Assembly (NCBI RefSeq): GCF_014203355.1
Contig: NZ_JACHIR010000001.1
Location: 62,001-126,000 of the forward strand
Reading direction: 5' to 3'
Source of the DNA: Kutzneria kofuensis
GTDB taxonomy: Bacteria; Actinomycetota; Actinomycetes; Mycobacteriales; Pseudonocardiaceae
DNA length: 64,000 nucleotides
Of this stretch, positions 8,725 through 17,519 are shown piece by piece (positions within the stretch are counted from its first letter, which is position 1; the number at the start of each line of letters is the position of its first letter). Position numbers and translations under genes: made by a program. Under the pieces are notes generated by a model. The model was not told the DNA's origin, did no database searches, and was given only the letters and a program-made list of their open reading frames with translations.

Positions 8725-9666
8725 CTAGTGGCCGCTGAGGACGTCCGGGGGGACTTCGCCGTCGGTGCGCAGGGCCTCGAACAGCCGGGTCGCCTTGTCC
8801 TTGTTCCACAGCACCACGGAGCCGACGCCGGAGATGGTGGGGGTGCTGCCGACGGGCACGGTCGTGGTGACGAGATCCTTGCTGGCCAGGGAGAACGCGA
8901 GGCTGGCGAGGTTCCAGACGTGGTCGCCGTTGTTGACGGTCAGCGCCCCCGGCACGCTCGACATCAGGGGGATGATCTTGAGCGGGTTGAGCATCACCCC
9001 GGGGCTGGTGATCTTGCTGACCACCGCCGACAGGAACTGCCGCTGGTGCACGACCCGGTCCAGGTCGGCCGACGGCGTGGCGCGGGTGCGGACGTAGCCG
9101 AGCGCCTGCGCGCCGTCCAGGTCCTGGCAGCCGGGCTGCAGGTTCAGGCCGGCCTTCGGGTCGACCATGGGCTTGTCGATGCACATGTTCACGCCGCCGA
9201 TGTCGTCGACGACGTTCGAGAAGCCGGCGAAGCCGATCTCCATGTAGTGGTCGACGCGCAGCCCGGTCGCGCCCTCGACGGTCTGCTGCAGCAGCTGCGG
9301 CCCGCCGAACGCGAAGGCGGCGTTGAGCTTGTTCTTGCCGTGCCCCGGGATGTCCACATAGGAGTCACGCAGCATGCTGACCAGGGTCGGCTTGCCGCTG
9401 GACGGCACGTGCAGCAGCAGGATGGAGTCGGTGCGGGAACCCGCGGCGTCTCCGGTGGCCAGCTGCTGCTTCTGCTCGTCGGTCAGGCCCTCGCGGCTGT
9501 CCGACCCCACCATCAGCCAGTTCGTGCCGGCGCCCGCGGCGGGGCGGCCGGAGTAGTCCTGGAGCGCGTCGGTCCGCTTCAGCGAGAAGTCGGCGTACAC
9601 GAACACACCCAGCACGAGCAGGATCAGGACCACCAGGACGATCCCGATGACACGCCCGATGCGCAC
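8725..9666 (-). CDS. LytR-CpsA-Psr (LCP) family glycopolymer ligase
   Basis: A 313-residue protein with one N-terminal membrane segment (IGIVLVVLILLVLGVFVYA) and an extracellular LCP domain. Recognisable parts are WLMVGSDSRE, the RTDSILLLHV strand, SMLRDSYVDIPG, the DDIGGVNMCID segment and GYVRTR, which supply the arginines and aspartates that hold the polyprenyl diphosphate substrate. LCP proteins move glycopolymers such as teichoic acids, arabinogalactan or capsule from lipid carriers to peptidoglycan. The start is GTG 9666, and it sits 78 bp below the von Willebrand gene on the same strand. Confidence 0.92.
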   Translation of the reverse strand: MRIGRVIGIVLVVLILLVLGVFVYADFSLKRTDALQDYSGRPAAGAGTNWLMVGSDSREGLTDEQKQQLATGDAAGSRTDSILLLHVPSSGKPTLVSMLRDSYVDIPGHGKNKLNAAFAFGGPQLLQQTVEGATGLRVDHYMEIGFAGFSNVVDDIGGVNMCIDKPMVDPKAGLNLQPGCQDLDGAQALGYVRTRATPSADLDRVVHQRQFLSAVVSKITSPGVMLNPLKIIPLMSSVPGALTVNNGDHVWNLASLAFSLASKDLVTTTVPVGSTPTISGVGSVVLWNKDKATRLFEALRTDGEVPPDVLSGH

Positions 9667-9744
9667 CAGACCACCTCCGCGTTTGGACAGACATCCACAA
9701 TAGGGACGTTCGGCCCCCGGCGCTGGTTGCCACGGCGCTGGTTG

Positions 9745-10707
9745 CTACGGGACCCGCTGCGACAGCACGAGCGCGCCGGCGGCGCCGAGCACCGCCAGCA
9801 CCGCGCCCAGCGCCACGAACGGCTTGCTGACGTCGGCCTCCTGCGTCTCGTAGCCGATCTGCTGGCCGAGCGAGGCGTAGATCTGGTTCAGCTTGTCGCT
9901 GGTGTCGGCCTTGAAGAACTGGCCGCCGGAGATGTCGGCGAGCTGGTGCAGCGAGTCGTCGTCGACCGGCACCGGCACCTCCTGGTTCTGCAGCACCACC
10001 ACGCCGTCGCTGGTGCCGTAGGAGATGGTGTTGATCGGGATCTTGGCGTCCTTGCACTCCTTGGCCATCGCGAACTCGTCCCGGCCGGCGGTCTGCTTGC
10101 CGTCGGACATGAGCACGATCTGCGCCGGCGGGGCGCCGGCCGGGCCGCCGAGGCCGCGTTCGAACTGCTGGATGGACTGCAGCGCGGCGGCGATCGCCTC
10201 GCCGGTCGCGGTGGCCGGCTGGAGCTGGATGTTGTCGATCGCGTCGGCCACCGGCTTGCGGGCCGTGGTCGGGCTGACGTCGACGGTGGCCGAGCCGCCG
10301 TAGGTGACCAGGCCCAGGTTCACCCCGCCGGTCATGTTCTCCACGAACGACTTGGCCGCGGCCTGGGCCGCCTTGATCCGGGACGGCTGGATGTCGGTGG
10401 CGTCCATCGACGGCGAGACGTCGATCACCAGCATCACGGTGGCCCGGTTGCGAGGCACCTTCGCCTCCGCCATCGGGCCGGCCAGCGCCGCCGTCAGCGC
10501 GACGAAGGCGACGAGGAACAGGACCGGCGGCACCATCCGCAGCCGGTTCGGCCGCTTCGGCGCGACCCGGTCCAGCACGGCCATGTTGGCGAACCGCACC
10601 ACGTGCCTGCGCCGGCGCCGCGACACCCAGAAGTACGCGCCGAACACCGCCGCCACTCCCAGCAGCAGCGCGAACCACACCGGCGACGCGAACCCATCGA
10701 TCCCCAC
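9745..10707 (-). CDS. VWA domain membrane protein, Rv1481/UPF0353 type
   Basis: A 320-residue protein with two N-terminal membrane segments, a VWA domain and a C-terminal membrane segment. FANMAVLDRVAPKRP, VMLVIDVSPSMDATD (adhesion site DxSxS), NLGLVTYGG and IVLMSDGK follow the layout of mycobacterial Rv1481. That protein is normally encoded beside a MoxR ATPase and a DUF58 protein, which help fold or activate envelope proteins; neither is next to it here. The GTG at 10707 (VGIDGFASPVWF) was chosen because upstream sequence belongs to a large inverted repeat. Confidence 0.85.
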   Translation of the reverse strand: MGIDGFASPVWFALLLGVAAVFGAYFWVSRRRRRHVVRFANMAVLDRVAPKRPNRLRMVPPVLFLVAFVALTAALAGPMAEAKVPRNRATVMLVIDVSPSMDATDIQPSRIKAAQAAAKSFVENMTGGVNLGLVTYGGSATVDVSPTTARKPVADAIDNIQLQPATATGEAIAAALQSIQQFERGLGGPAGAPPAQIVLMSDGKQTAGRDEFAMAKECKDAKIPINTISYGTSDGVVVLQNQEVPVPVDDDSLHQLADISGGQFFKADTSDKLNQIYASLGQQIGYETQEADVSKPFVALGAVLAVLGAAGALVLSQRVP

Positions 10708-10740
10708 GGCCCCAGTCAACCGCCTCGGACGTAAAACCCC

Positions 10741-10850
10741 GGCGAGTCCCGCTCTGGAGCACACCGAATGTCGGTTTCGAGCAGAACTGAGCCTCGAGTC
10801 TCGATTCTGCCGGAAACTGACATTCGGTCTGCCTGAGAGCGTGACTCGCG
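10741..10850. repeat. 110-bp imperfect inverted repeat (possible MITE or terminator)
   Basis: Inner arms at 10764-10786 and 10805-10827 match at 20 of 23 positions (CCGAATGTC...GCAGAA against its complement). Outer arms at 10741-10755 and 10836-10850 match at 13 of 15. The whole lies between the PfkB stop and the VWA start, both on the minus strand, so its transcript would fold into a long hairpin. The right half recurs at 54241-54276. Confidence 0.75.
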
Positions 10851-10854
10851 GGGG

Positions 10855-11910
10855 TCAGCTGAGGCCGCGGAGGCCGATGGTGGCGCTGGCCCGGCGCACC
10901 ATGGCCGCCGGGTCGGTGGGCAGCACGTTGTTGAGGAACTCGTACGGGTGCAGCTCGTCGGCGTCGCGCCGCCCCAGGTGCCGCCACCAGCTGGCGATGT
11001 CGTGCCAGCCCGGGGCCGACAGCGACCCGCCGAAGTGCTGCACGGACAGCGCGGCGCACAGGTTGGCGAAGTTCACCCGGTCGGCGAGGGGCCAGCCCGC
11101 CAGCGTCCCGAACACGAAACCCGCCCCGAACACGTCGCCGGCCCCGGTGGGGTCCAGGGCGGCCATGTTCAACCCGCCGACGTCGACGGTGACGCCGTTG
11201 GCCGAGTCGACGGCGTAGGCCCCGTTCCCGCCCCGGGTGACGACCACCACCGGCACCAGCTCGGCGAGCTTGCGGGCGGCCTGCTCGGGCGTGTCCTCAC
11301 GGGTGTAGCTCATCGCCTCCACGGCGTTGGGCAGGAACACGTCGTACCCGTCGAGTTTCCGCAGCATGGAAGGCGCCCACTGCTCGGTGGGGTCCCAGCC
11401 GACGTCGGCGAACAGCAGCGCCCCCTGCGCCTTGACGGCGCCGACCCACTGCTCCTCCTGCAGGTCGACGTGGACGTACGCGGCGCGTGTGGTCGGCGGC
11501 GGGTTGAGCAGCTCGTCCGGGCCGACCGGCGAGGGGTGACCGTGCGTGACCATGCTGCGGTCGCGGTCGACGGCCATCGACACGGTCAGCGGCGAGTGCC
11601 AGCCGTAGAACCGCCGGCTGCACGACAGGTCGACGTTCTCCTGGTTGGCCAGCACCTCCCAGCAGAAGTCGCCGTACAGGTCCTCGCCGAAGGCGGCGGC
11701 CAGCGCGGTGCGCAGCTGCAGCCGGCTCAGCGCGACCGCGAGGTTGGCGATGCCGCCGGGGCTGGAGCCCAGCCCGGTCGACCACACCTCGGTGCCGGCC
11801 GCCGGCTGGTGCGCCAGCCCGGTGAAGATGATGTCCAGGAACACCGTGCCGGACAGCAGCACGTCGAACTCCGGGCTCTGCTCTGTAGACGCCGTTGCCA
11901 CCCTGGTCAC
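10855..11910 (-). CDS. PfkB-family carbohydrate kinase
   Basis: A 351-residue ribokinase-fold kinase. PGGIANLAVALSRL is the sugar-binding GG region, VVVTRGGNGAY the central strand, and DPTGAGDVFGAGF the C-terminal signature with the catalytic Asp in GAGD. It phosphorylates a sugar or nucleoside hydroxyl with ATP; the substrate is unknown. The GTG at 11910 has GGAG seven bases upstream; a TTG at 11934 and a GTG at 11901 are alternatives. It lies 59 bp after the fatty acid methyltransferase on the same strand. It is the only sugar kinase in the window and so a remote candidate for the KDGal kinase missing from the galactonate cluster, though it lies about 30 kb away. Confidence 0.85.
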   Translation of the reverse strand: MTRVATASTEQSPEFDVLLSGTVFLDIIFTGLAHQPAAGTEVWSTGLGSSPGGIANLAVALSRLQLRTALAAAFGEDLYGDFCWEVLANQENVDLSCSRRFYGWHSPLTVSMAVDRDRSMVTHGHPSPVGPDELLNPPPTTRAAYVHVDLQEEQWVGAVKAQGALLFADVGWDPTEQWAPSMLRKLDGYDVFLPNAVEAMSYTREDTPEQAARKLAELVPVVVVTRGGNGAYAVDSANGVTVDVGGLNMAALDPTGAGDVFGAGFVFGTLAGWPLADRVNFANLCAALSVQHFGGSLSAPGWHDIASWWRHLGRRDADELHPYEFLNNVLPTDPAAMVRRASATIGLRGLS

Positions 11911-11969
11911 CTTAGGACTCCGACGCCGCGTCAACCAAGATCAACGGCACTCGGGCGGGTGATGCCTGC

Positions 11970-13217
11970 TCACTTGGCCAGGCAGAACTGGTGCACGTCG
12001 AGGTAGCCGGCCCGGAATCCGGCCTCCGAGTAGGCCAGGTAGAACTCCCACATCCGGCGGAACGTCTCGTCGAAGCCCAGCGCCGCGACCTCCTGCCAGC
12101 GCTCCAGGAACCGCCGCCGCCACAGCCGCAGCGTCAGCGCGTAGTCCGGCCCGAACGCCCGGTCGTGCGCCACCCGCAGGCCGGTGTGCTGGGCGACGGC
12201 GTCCTCGATCGCCTCCACGGAGGGGATCAAGCCGCCGGGGAACACGTACTTGTGCATCCACGTGTACGCGTTCGCCGTGGCCAGCATCCGGTCGTGCGGC
12301 ATGGTGATGGCCTGCAGCCCGATCCGCCCGCCGGGCCGGACCAGCCGGTCCAGGGTGGCGAAGTAGGTCGGCCAGTACCCCTTGCCGACGGCCTCGATCA
12401 TCTCGACGCTGACCACGGCGTCGTAGCTGCCGTGCGCCTCTCGGTAGTCACGCAGCACGACCTGCACGCGGTCGGCCACGCCGGCGGCCTGGATCCGCTG
12501 CTCGGCCAGCGCCTTCTGCTCGGCCGACAGGGTCAGCGTCGTCACGCGGGCGCCCCGCAGCGCGGCCCGGATCGCCAACGCGCCCCAGCCCGTGCCGATC
12601 TCCAGCACGTGCGTGCCGCCGCCGACCCCGGCGAAGTCCAGCACGCCGTCGATCTTGCGCAGCTGGGCGTCGACGAGATCCTGCTTCCCCGAGGAATCAG
12701 ACACTGCGGCGAACCAGGCCGATGAGTACGTCATCGTCTCGTCGAGGAAGATCGCGAACAGGTCGTTGGACAGGTCGTAGTGCCGGTGGATGTTCTCCCG
12801 CGCGCCGGCGAGGTCGTTGTCCTCCACCTCCGGCTGGGTGCGCTCGGCGATCCGGCGCAGCGCCTGCAGCGGCCGCGGCACGAGGGTAGCCATGCGTGCG
12901 GCGAACGGTGTCAGGACGTCGGCCACGTCGGGGCTCGACCAGTCCCCCACCATGTACGCCTCGCCGAAGCCGATCTTGGCGTCGGCCCCGAGCCGGTGGA
13001 AGAAGTGCGTCGGCCGGTGCAGGCGCATCACCGGCGCGTCCGGGCCGCCGGCCCCGAGCACCCGGCCGTCGGGGAACTCGACGCGCACCGGGATCTCGCG
13101 GACGGCGTGCCGGAACAGCCGCTCGGCGACGGCGGCCCGCAGCGGCGACCGCGGGACGGTCGCCAGCCCTGGCCAGATCCCCTTGCTGGGCAACGGAACG
13201 GACCGGGTTCTGGTCAT
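11970..13217 (-). CDS. Cyclopropane-fatty-acid synthase family SAM methyltransferase
   Basis: A 415-residue enzyme of the CFA synthase family. VLEIGTGWGALA is the SAM-binding glycine loop; ENIHRHYDLSNDLF and TMTYSSAWF are family hallmarks; VSVEMIEAVG holds the catalytic-site glutamate region. It adds a methylene or methyl group from SAM to double bonds of phospholipid acyl chains. It overlaps DUF1365 by ATGA. The gene set FAD oxidoreductase, DUF1365 and CFA-type methyltransferase occurs widely in bacteria and has been linked to modified (methylated, cyclopropane or furan) membrane fatty acids and photo-oxidative stress. The exact acyl product here is inference. Confidence 0.88.
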   Translation of the reverse strand: MTRTRSVPLPSKGIWPGLATVPRSPLRAAVAERLFRHAVREIPVRVEFPDGRVLGAGGPDAPVMRLHRPTHFFHRLGADAKIGFGEAYMVGDWSSPDVADVLTPFAARMATLVPRPLQALRRIAERTQPEVEDNDLAGARENIHRHYDLSNDLFAIFLDETMTYSSAWFAAVSDSSGKQDLVDAQLRKIDGVLDFAGVGGGTHVLEIGTGWGALAIRAALRGARVTTLTLSAEQKALAEQRIQAAGVADRVQVVLRDYREAHGSYDAVVSVEMIEAVGKGYWPTYFATLDRLVRPGGRIGLQAITMPHDRMLATANAYTWMHKYVFPGGLIPSVEAIEDAVAQHTGLRVAHDRAFGPDYALTLRLWRRRFLERWQEVAALGFDETFRRMWEFYLAYSEAGFRAGYLDVHQFCLAK

Positions 13218-13933
13218 CGCGCTGTCTCCTGGGCCTCGTGCGGGGTACGGGGGACGATCGGGATCCGGCGCAGCCACAGGGCGATGCCGTGCGTGCGAAT
13301 CAACGCGGACACGCGGTGCGTGGTCAGTGGCCGCTTGACCAGCAGCCTGACCAGGGCGGACGGGGTCGCCGGCAGCCGGTGCCCGCGCAGCGTGGCGGTG
13401 AGCGGGGTCCGCCCGTTCTGCCGCAGCGCGATGGTGACGGACAGGGTCGGCCCGGGCTCGCCGAACCGCATCAGGTACTCGCCGCCGAGGTCGAGGAACG
13501 GCGAGACGTAGAACTCCTTGTCGGCGCGGGCGCGCCCGGTCTCGTCGGGGAAGAGCAGGTAGCAGTGCCTTTCCCCGTACGTGTTGTGCACCTCGGCGAC
13601 CACACAGGCCAGCGCCGCGTCGTTGTAGCACCAGAACACGGTCAGCGGGTTGAAGACGTGCCCGAGCGACCGCGCGTTGGCCAGCATCAGGATCCGCGAG
13701 CACCGGATGCCGTGGTCCGCCAGGTAGGCGTCGAGGTTCTGGCGGATGGTCCGCGTCGGAACCCCGAGGTGGTCCCGGGATTGGAAGCGGGCGAACGGCC
13801 GCAGCCATCGGGGCAGCGCCGGCAGCTCGTCGAGGTCGACGAGCCACAGGAACACCCGGTGCTTGAACGCGTAGTCGATGCGTTCCCGCCGGGAGTGCGC
13901 GACCTCGACGTCGTACAGCGCGGCGGCTACCAC
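13214..13933 (-). CDS. DUF1365 family protein
   Basis: A 239-residue protein with the DUF1365 hallmarks YDVEVAHSRR, FLWLVDLDELP, SLGHVFNPLTVFWCY and EVHNTYGERHCYLL. The start is GTG 13933, overlapping the last codons of the FAD oxidoreductase by seven bases, and the stop overlaps the next gene by ATGA, so translation is probably coupled. The function is not settled; the family nearly always travels with the FAD oxidoreductase and a CFA-type methyltransferase, which suggests a role in modifying membrane fatty acids. Confidence 0.88.
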   Translation of the reverse strand: MVAAALYDVEVAHSRRERIDYAFKHRVFLWLVDLDELPALPRWLRPFARFQSRDHLGVPTRTIRQNLDAYLADHGIRCSRILMLANARSLGHVFNPLTVFWCYNDAALACVVAEVHNTYGERHCYLLFPDETGRARADKEFYVSPFLDLGGEYLMRFGEPGPTLSVTIALRQNGRTPLTATLRGHRLPATPSALVRLLVKRPLTTHRVSALIRTHGIALWLRRIPIVPRTPHEAQETAR

Positions 13934-15189
13934 GTGACGCCCATCGACTCGGCCGCCCGCACCCCGGCGGCGCAGCCGTCCTCGTGGAATCCCCAGCCGT
14001 GATAAGCCCCCGCGTACGCGACGGTTCCGTCGTTCAGCGACGGCAGCCGCCGCTGCGCGGCCAACGCGGCGGGCGTGTAGATCGGATGTTCGTACACCAT
14101 CTTGGCGATCACGGCGTCCGGCGCGACCCGGTCGGTCGCGTTCAACGTCACGATGTAGCCGACCGGGGTGTCCAGTCGCATCAACCGGTTCATGTCGTAG
14201 CTGACGAGGACCGGGCCGCCGCCGTCGTGGCAACTGGTCTTGAGGTAGTTCCACGAGGCCCGCGCCCCGGGGCTCACCGGCAGTACGGACGGGTCGCTGT
14301 GCAGCCAGGTCTCGTTGCGGGAGTACTCGAACGCCCCGAGCACTTCGCGTTCCGCAGTGGACGGTGAGACCAGCAGCCGGAGGGCCTGATCCGGATGGGT
14401 GGCGACGACGACCTTGTCGAACTCGTGCGTCTGGTCGGCGTCGTCCCGGATCGCCACCCCGCCGGAGGTCCGGCTCAGGGCCCGGATCGGCGTCGAGATC
14501 TCCACCGCGGACAGGCCCTTCGCGGCCCGCTCCACGTAGCGACGCGATCCGCCGACGACGGTTTTCCACTGCGGGGACCCGCCGACCGACAACATGCCGT
14601 GGTTGGCGAGGAACCTGAACAGGTACCGCGCCGGGTAGCTCAGCGACTGCGTCTCCCCCGCCGACCACACCGCCGACACCACCGGAACCATGAAGTGCTG
14701 CACGAAGTACGGGGAATAGCCGCCGACAGCGAGGAATGCGCCCAGCGTGACGTCGCCGGCCCGTTCGTCGTCCATCACCCGCCGCGCATGCCGGTGGAAC
14801 CGCTTCACCTCGGCCAGCATCCGCAGGTACCGCCCGCGAACGGCGTTGGCCCGCTGGGCGAACAGGCCCGGCAGCTGCCGCGCGCCGGCGTATTCGAGGC
14901 CGCAGCCGTCGCAGCGGACGCTCATCGACATCTCCGAGTCCCGCGTTGCCACGCCCAGCTCGTGGAACAGCCGCAACAGGTTCGGATACGAGCTCTCGTT
15001 GTGCACGATGAACCCGCTGTCCACGGCGACGAAGCCGCCGCCCTGGGTCGGCAGGTCGTGCGTGTGGGCGTGCCCGCCCAGCCTCGCGTCGGCCTCGAAC
15101 AGCGACACGTCGTAGCGGCGTTGCAGCAGGTAGGCGGCGGTCAGCCCGGCCACGCCCGAACCGATCACCGCGACTGTGCCCCTCGTCAT
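13927..15189 (-). CDS. FAD-dependent amine-oxidase-fold oxidoreductase
   Basis: A 420-residue flavoprotein beginning VAVIGSGVAGLTAAYLL, a Rossmann motif with the acidic end at FEAD; GGHAHTH follows as the FAD-contacting stretch, and the C-terminal AYAGAYHGWGFHEDG completes the FAD site. This group sits in operons with DUF1365 and CFA synthase, where it is thought to oxidise or desaturate acyl chains. The ATG at 15189 overlaps the stop of the upstream hydrolase by ATGA. No signal peptide is seen. Confidence 0.88.
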   Translation of the reverse strand: MTRGTVAVIGSGVAGLTAAYLLQRRYDVSLFEADARLGGHAHTHDLPTQGGGFVAVDSGFIVHNESSYPNLLRLFHELGVATRDSEMSMSVRCDGCGLEYAGARQLPGLFAQRANAVRGRYLRMLAEVKRFHRHARRVMDDERAGDVTLGAFLAVGGYSPYFVQHFMVPVVSAVWSAGETQSLSYPARYLFRFLANHGMLSVGGSPQWKTVVGGSRRYVERAAKGLSAVEISTPIRALSRTSGGVAIRDDADQTHEFDKVVVATHPDQALRLLVSPSTAEREVLGAFEYSRNETWLHSDPSVLPVSPGARASWNYLKTSCHDGGGPVLVSYDMNRLMRLDTPVGYIVTLNATDRVAPDAVIAKMVYEHPIYTPAALAAQRRLPSLNDGTVAYAGAYHGWGFHEDGCAAGVRAAESMGVTW

Positions 15190-15917
15190 TCGGGCGACCT
15201 GTTCATTCCGGCGGCCCCTTTCAGGCTCAGCGGCACCCGGAGGCCCCGCGGCGACGGTTCATGCACAGCGTTCGCGATCCAGGCCGGCATCGGTTCGTAA
15301 TCCAGGCGACCGAGGACAAAACTTCGGACCAATCTCGTCCATTCGCCCGCGCGGCGCAGCATCGCGTGCCCGTCGCCGTGCACCTCGAAGCGGCAGACGT
15401 CGCTCGTGACGGCCTTGGCCCGGACCGCGTAGTCGTAGGACAGGCGCGGGTCGGTCCAGCGCTCGCGGTCACCGTGCGCGATCAGCAGCGACTTCCCGGC
15501 CAGCTGCGCGACCGGCTCCCCCGGTTCCGTCCACGGCGCCAGCGCGCAAACGCCCAGCACGTGCGGGTCGGCGGCGGCGTGCAATGCGGTCCGGCCGCCC
15601 ATGGAGTGGCCGACCAGCACGACCGGCAACTCACCGTGTCGTTCACGCAGGCGATCGAGCGCCCAGTGGGTGTCTTCGACGGGGTCCCCGTCGTTCCAGC
15701 CGCGGTACCGGTAGCTGAGCTGGGCCGCCAGTAGGCCGTGCTTGCGGCCGTGCCACGCCAGGTCGCGGGCGAACGGCACCATCCGCACGTAGGTGAGGTT
15801 TGCCCTGGTAGCCGGTTCGTGGCTGCGGGAACGACCTCCGTGCAACAGCAGCGCCACACCGGTGGGCCGCCGGACTTCACCCCGTTCCCGCAGGCCGGGG
15901 GCGACTGAGCTGGGCAT
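15186..15917 (-). CDS. Alpha/beta hydrolase
   Basis: A 243-residue alpha/beta hydrolase. VALLLHGGRS supplies the oxyanion strand, GHSMGG the nucleophile elbow with serine, GDRERW a candidate acid loop, and GDGHAM the catalytic histidine. The ATG at 15917 (MPSSVAPGL) was chosen; the frame runs on to 15971 without homology. It is the first gene of a four-gene, translationally coupled operon with the FAD oxidoreductase, DUF1365 and the fatty acid methyltransferase, so it may act on an acyl ester or lipid precursor. That substrate is inference. Confidence 0.8.
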   Translation of the reverse strand: MPSSVAPGLRERGEVRRPTGVALLLHGGRSRSHEPATRANLTYVRMVPFARDLAWHGRKHGLLAAQLSYRYRGWNDGDPVEDTHWALDRLRERHGELPVVLVGHSMGGRTALHAAADPHVLGVCALAPWTEPGEPVAQLAGKSLLIAHGDRERWTDPRLSYDYAVRAKAVTSDVCRFEVHGDGHAMLRRAGEWTRLVRSFVLGRLDYEPMPAWIANAVHEPSPRGLRVPLSLKGAAGMNRSPE

Positions 15918-16080
15918 GCCAGGGCATTCGCAGCGGAGGTTGCTCCGGTTCGCCGTGACTTTGGCGTACATGCGCGTCGCCGGATGTCCTGGCAGTGTGG
16001 AGAAGATGACCAGGGGGTGAATCAGGGGCCAACCGCCGGTGCGGCATCCTTGATCGACATCGAGTCTGTGAGGAGCGCGC

Positions 16081-16683
16081 GTGAACTACGAGATCTTCGG
16101 CTTGGTCAACGGGCTCGCCGGGAAGTTCGGCCCGCTGGACGTGCTGATGGTCTTCGCCGCGAAGTACCTGATCTTCCTGCTGTTCGCCGCCGGCGCCGTG
16201 GTGACCTTCCTGCGGGCCAGGCAGGACGGCTGGTGGCCGGTGGGCGCGTGGCGGATCGGGCAGGTCGGAGCCACGCTGGCCATCGGCCTGGTGCTGTCGG
16301 TGGTGGTGCGGATGTTCGGCCTGTCGCTGCGGCCGTTCCAGACCCACCAGGTGCACATGCTGATCACCCACGACCCCGGGGTGTCGCTGCCCAGCGACCA
16401 CGCCACGGCCTCGTTCGCGCTGGCGATCGCGGTCTGGTTCTTCGTCTCGGCCAAGTGGGGCCCGTACTTCATGGGCGTGGCCGCCCTGGTGGCGATCTCC
16501 CGGGTGTTCGTCGGCGTGCACTACCCGGCCGACATCACCGCCGGCGCGCTGCTGGCCACCATCGCCGGCCTGGCGGTCTGGGGCGTCACGCTGCTGTGGC
16601 AGGACAAGTTCGTCAACCGGTTCACGACTCGGTGGGACGAGGATCAGCTCGTCGAGGAGCGGGCGCTAGAGTCGACTGTGTGA
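16081..16683 (+). CDS. PAP2-family undecaprenyl-diphosphatase-like protein
   Basis: A 200-residue membrane phosphatase with about five membrane segments. The three acid-phosphatase motifs are seen: a partial first motif at LRPFQTHQV, PSDHATASF with the catalytic histidine, and SRVFVGVHYPADITAG with the nucleophilic histidine. The size and motif spacing fit BcrC-like enzymes that recycle undecaprenyl diphosphate for cell-wall synthesis. The GTG at 16081 follows GAGGAG. The stop overlaps the next gene start (GTGTGA), so the two genes are coupled. Confidence 0.88.
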   Translation: MNYEIFGLVNGLAGKFGPLDVLMVFAAKYLIFLLFAAGAVVTFLRARQDGWWPVGAWRIGQVGATLAIGLVLSVVVRMFGLSLRPFQTHQVHMLITHDPGVSLPSDHATASFALAIAVWFFVSAKWGPYFMGVAALVAISRVFVGVHYPADITAGALLATIAGLAVWGVTLLWQDKFVNRFTTRWDEDQLVEERALESTV

Positions 16684-17519
16684 TCGAGAAAACGCGCATC
16701 TCCACGCCCGCCGGCACGTTCGACGCGCTGGCCAGCGGCGACGAGGACGGCCGCGAGGTGCTGCTGCTGCACGGCTTCCCGCAGTCGTCGCTGGAATGGG
16801 AGCAGCAGCTGCGAGTGCTCGGGGGCGGCGGCTGCCGCGCGGTGGCCCCGGACCAGCGCGGCTACTCCCCCGGGGTGCGTCCCGAGCACGTCAGCGACTA
16901 CCGACTGGAGGAGTTGGTCGGCGACGTCGCGGCGATCGCCGACGAGCTGGGCTGGCAGCGTTTCGACCTGGTCGGCCACGACTGGGGCGCGATCGTGGCG
17001 TGGGCGACGGCGGCCGCCATGCCGGAGCGCGTGCGCACGCTGACCGCCGTGTCGGTGCCGCACCCGGCGGCGTTCGACCACGCTCGCGCCACCGACGAGG
17101 ACCAGCACGAGCGGTCCCGGTACATCACCACGTTCCGGCAGGCCGGGTCGGCGGAGAAGATGCTGCTCGCGGACGAGGCCGACAAGCTGCGCCGGATCTA
17201 CGACTGGAAGGTCCCCGAGGACCACGTCGAGCACTACCTGGACCGCTTCACGCAGCCGGGGGCGCTGACCGCGGCGCTGAACTGGTACCGCGCCATGGAC
17301 CTGACGGGCGAGGTCGGCCCGGTCGAGGTGCCGACGCTGATGGTGTGGAGCACCGAGGACAACGCGATCGGCTCGGCCGGCGTGCTGGCCACCGAGAAGC
17401 ACGTCACCGGGCCGTACCGGCTGGAGATCGTGGAGGACGTCTCGCACTGGATCCCGGAGGAGGCGCCGGAGGAGCTGTGCCGGCTGCTCATCGAGCATCT
17501 GCTGGCACACCGGGGCTGA
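16680..17519 (+). CDS. Epoxide-hydrolase-like alpha/beta hydrolase
   Basis: A 279-residue hydrolase of the epoxide hydrolase/haloalkane dehalogenase branch. LLLHGFPQSS is the HGxP oxyanion motif and GHDWGA holds Asp as nucleophile, which distinguishes this branch from serine esterases. VSHWIPEE has the catalytic histidine near the C-terminus. It should open epoxides or hydrolyse a related ester-like bond in the cytoplasm. The GTG at 16680 overlaps the PAP2 stop. Its last 32 bases overlap the 3' end of the convergent GNAT gene. Confidence 0.85.
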   Translation: MIEKTRISTPAGTFDALASGDEDGREVLLLHGFPQSSLEWEQQLRVLGGGGCRAVAPDQRGYSPGVRPEHVSDYRLEELVGDVAAIADELGWQRFDLVGHDWGAIVAWATAAAMPERVRTLTAVSVPHPAAFDHARATDEDQHERSRYITTFRQAGSAEKMLLADEADKLRRIYDWKVPEDHVEHYLDRFTQPGALTAALNWYRAMDLTGEVGPVEVPTLMVWSTEDNAIGSAGVLATEKHVTGPYRLEIVEDVSHWIPEEAPEELCRLLIEHLLAHRG

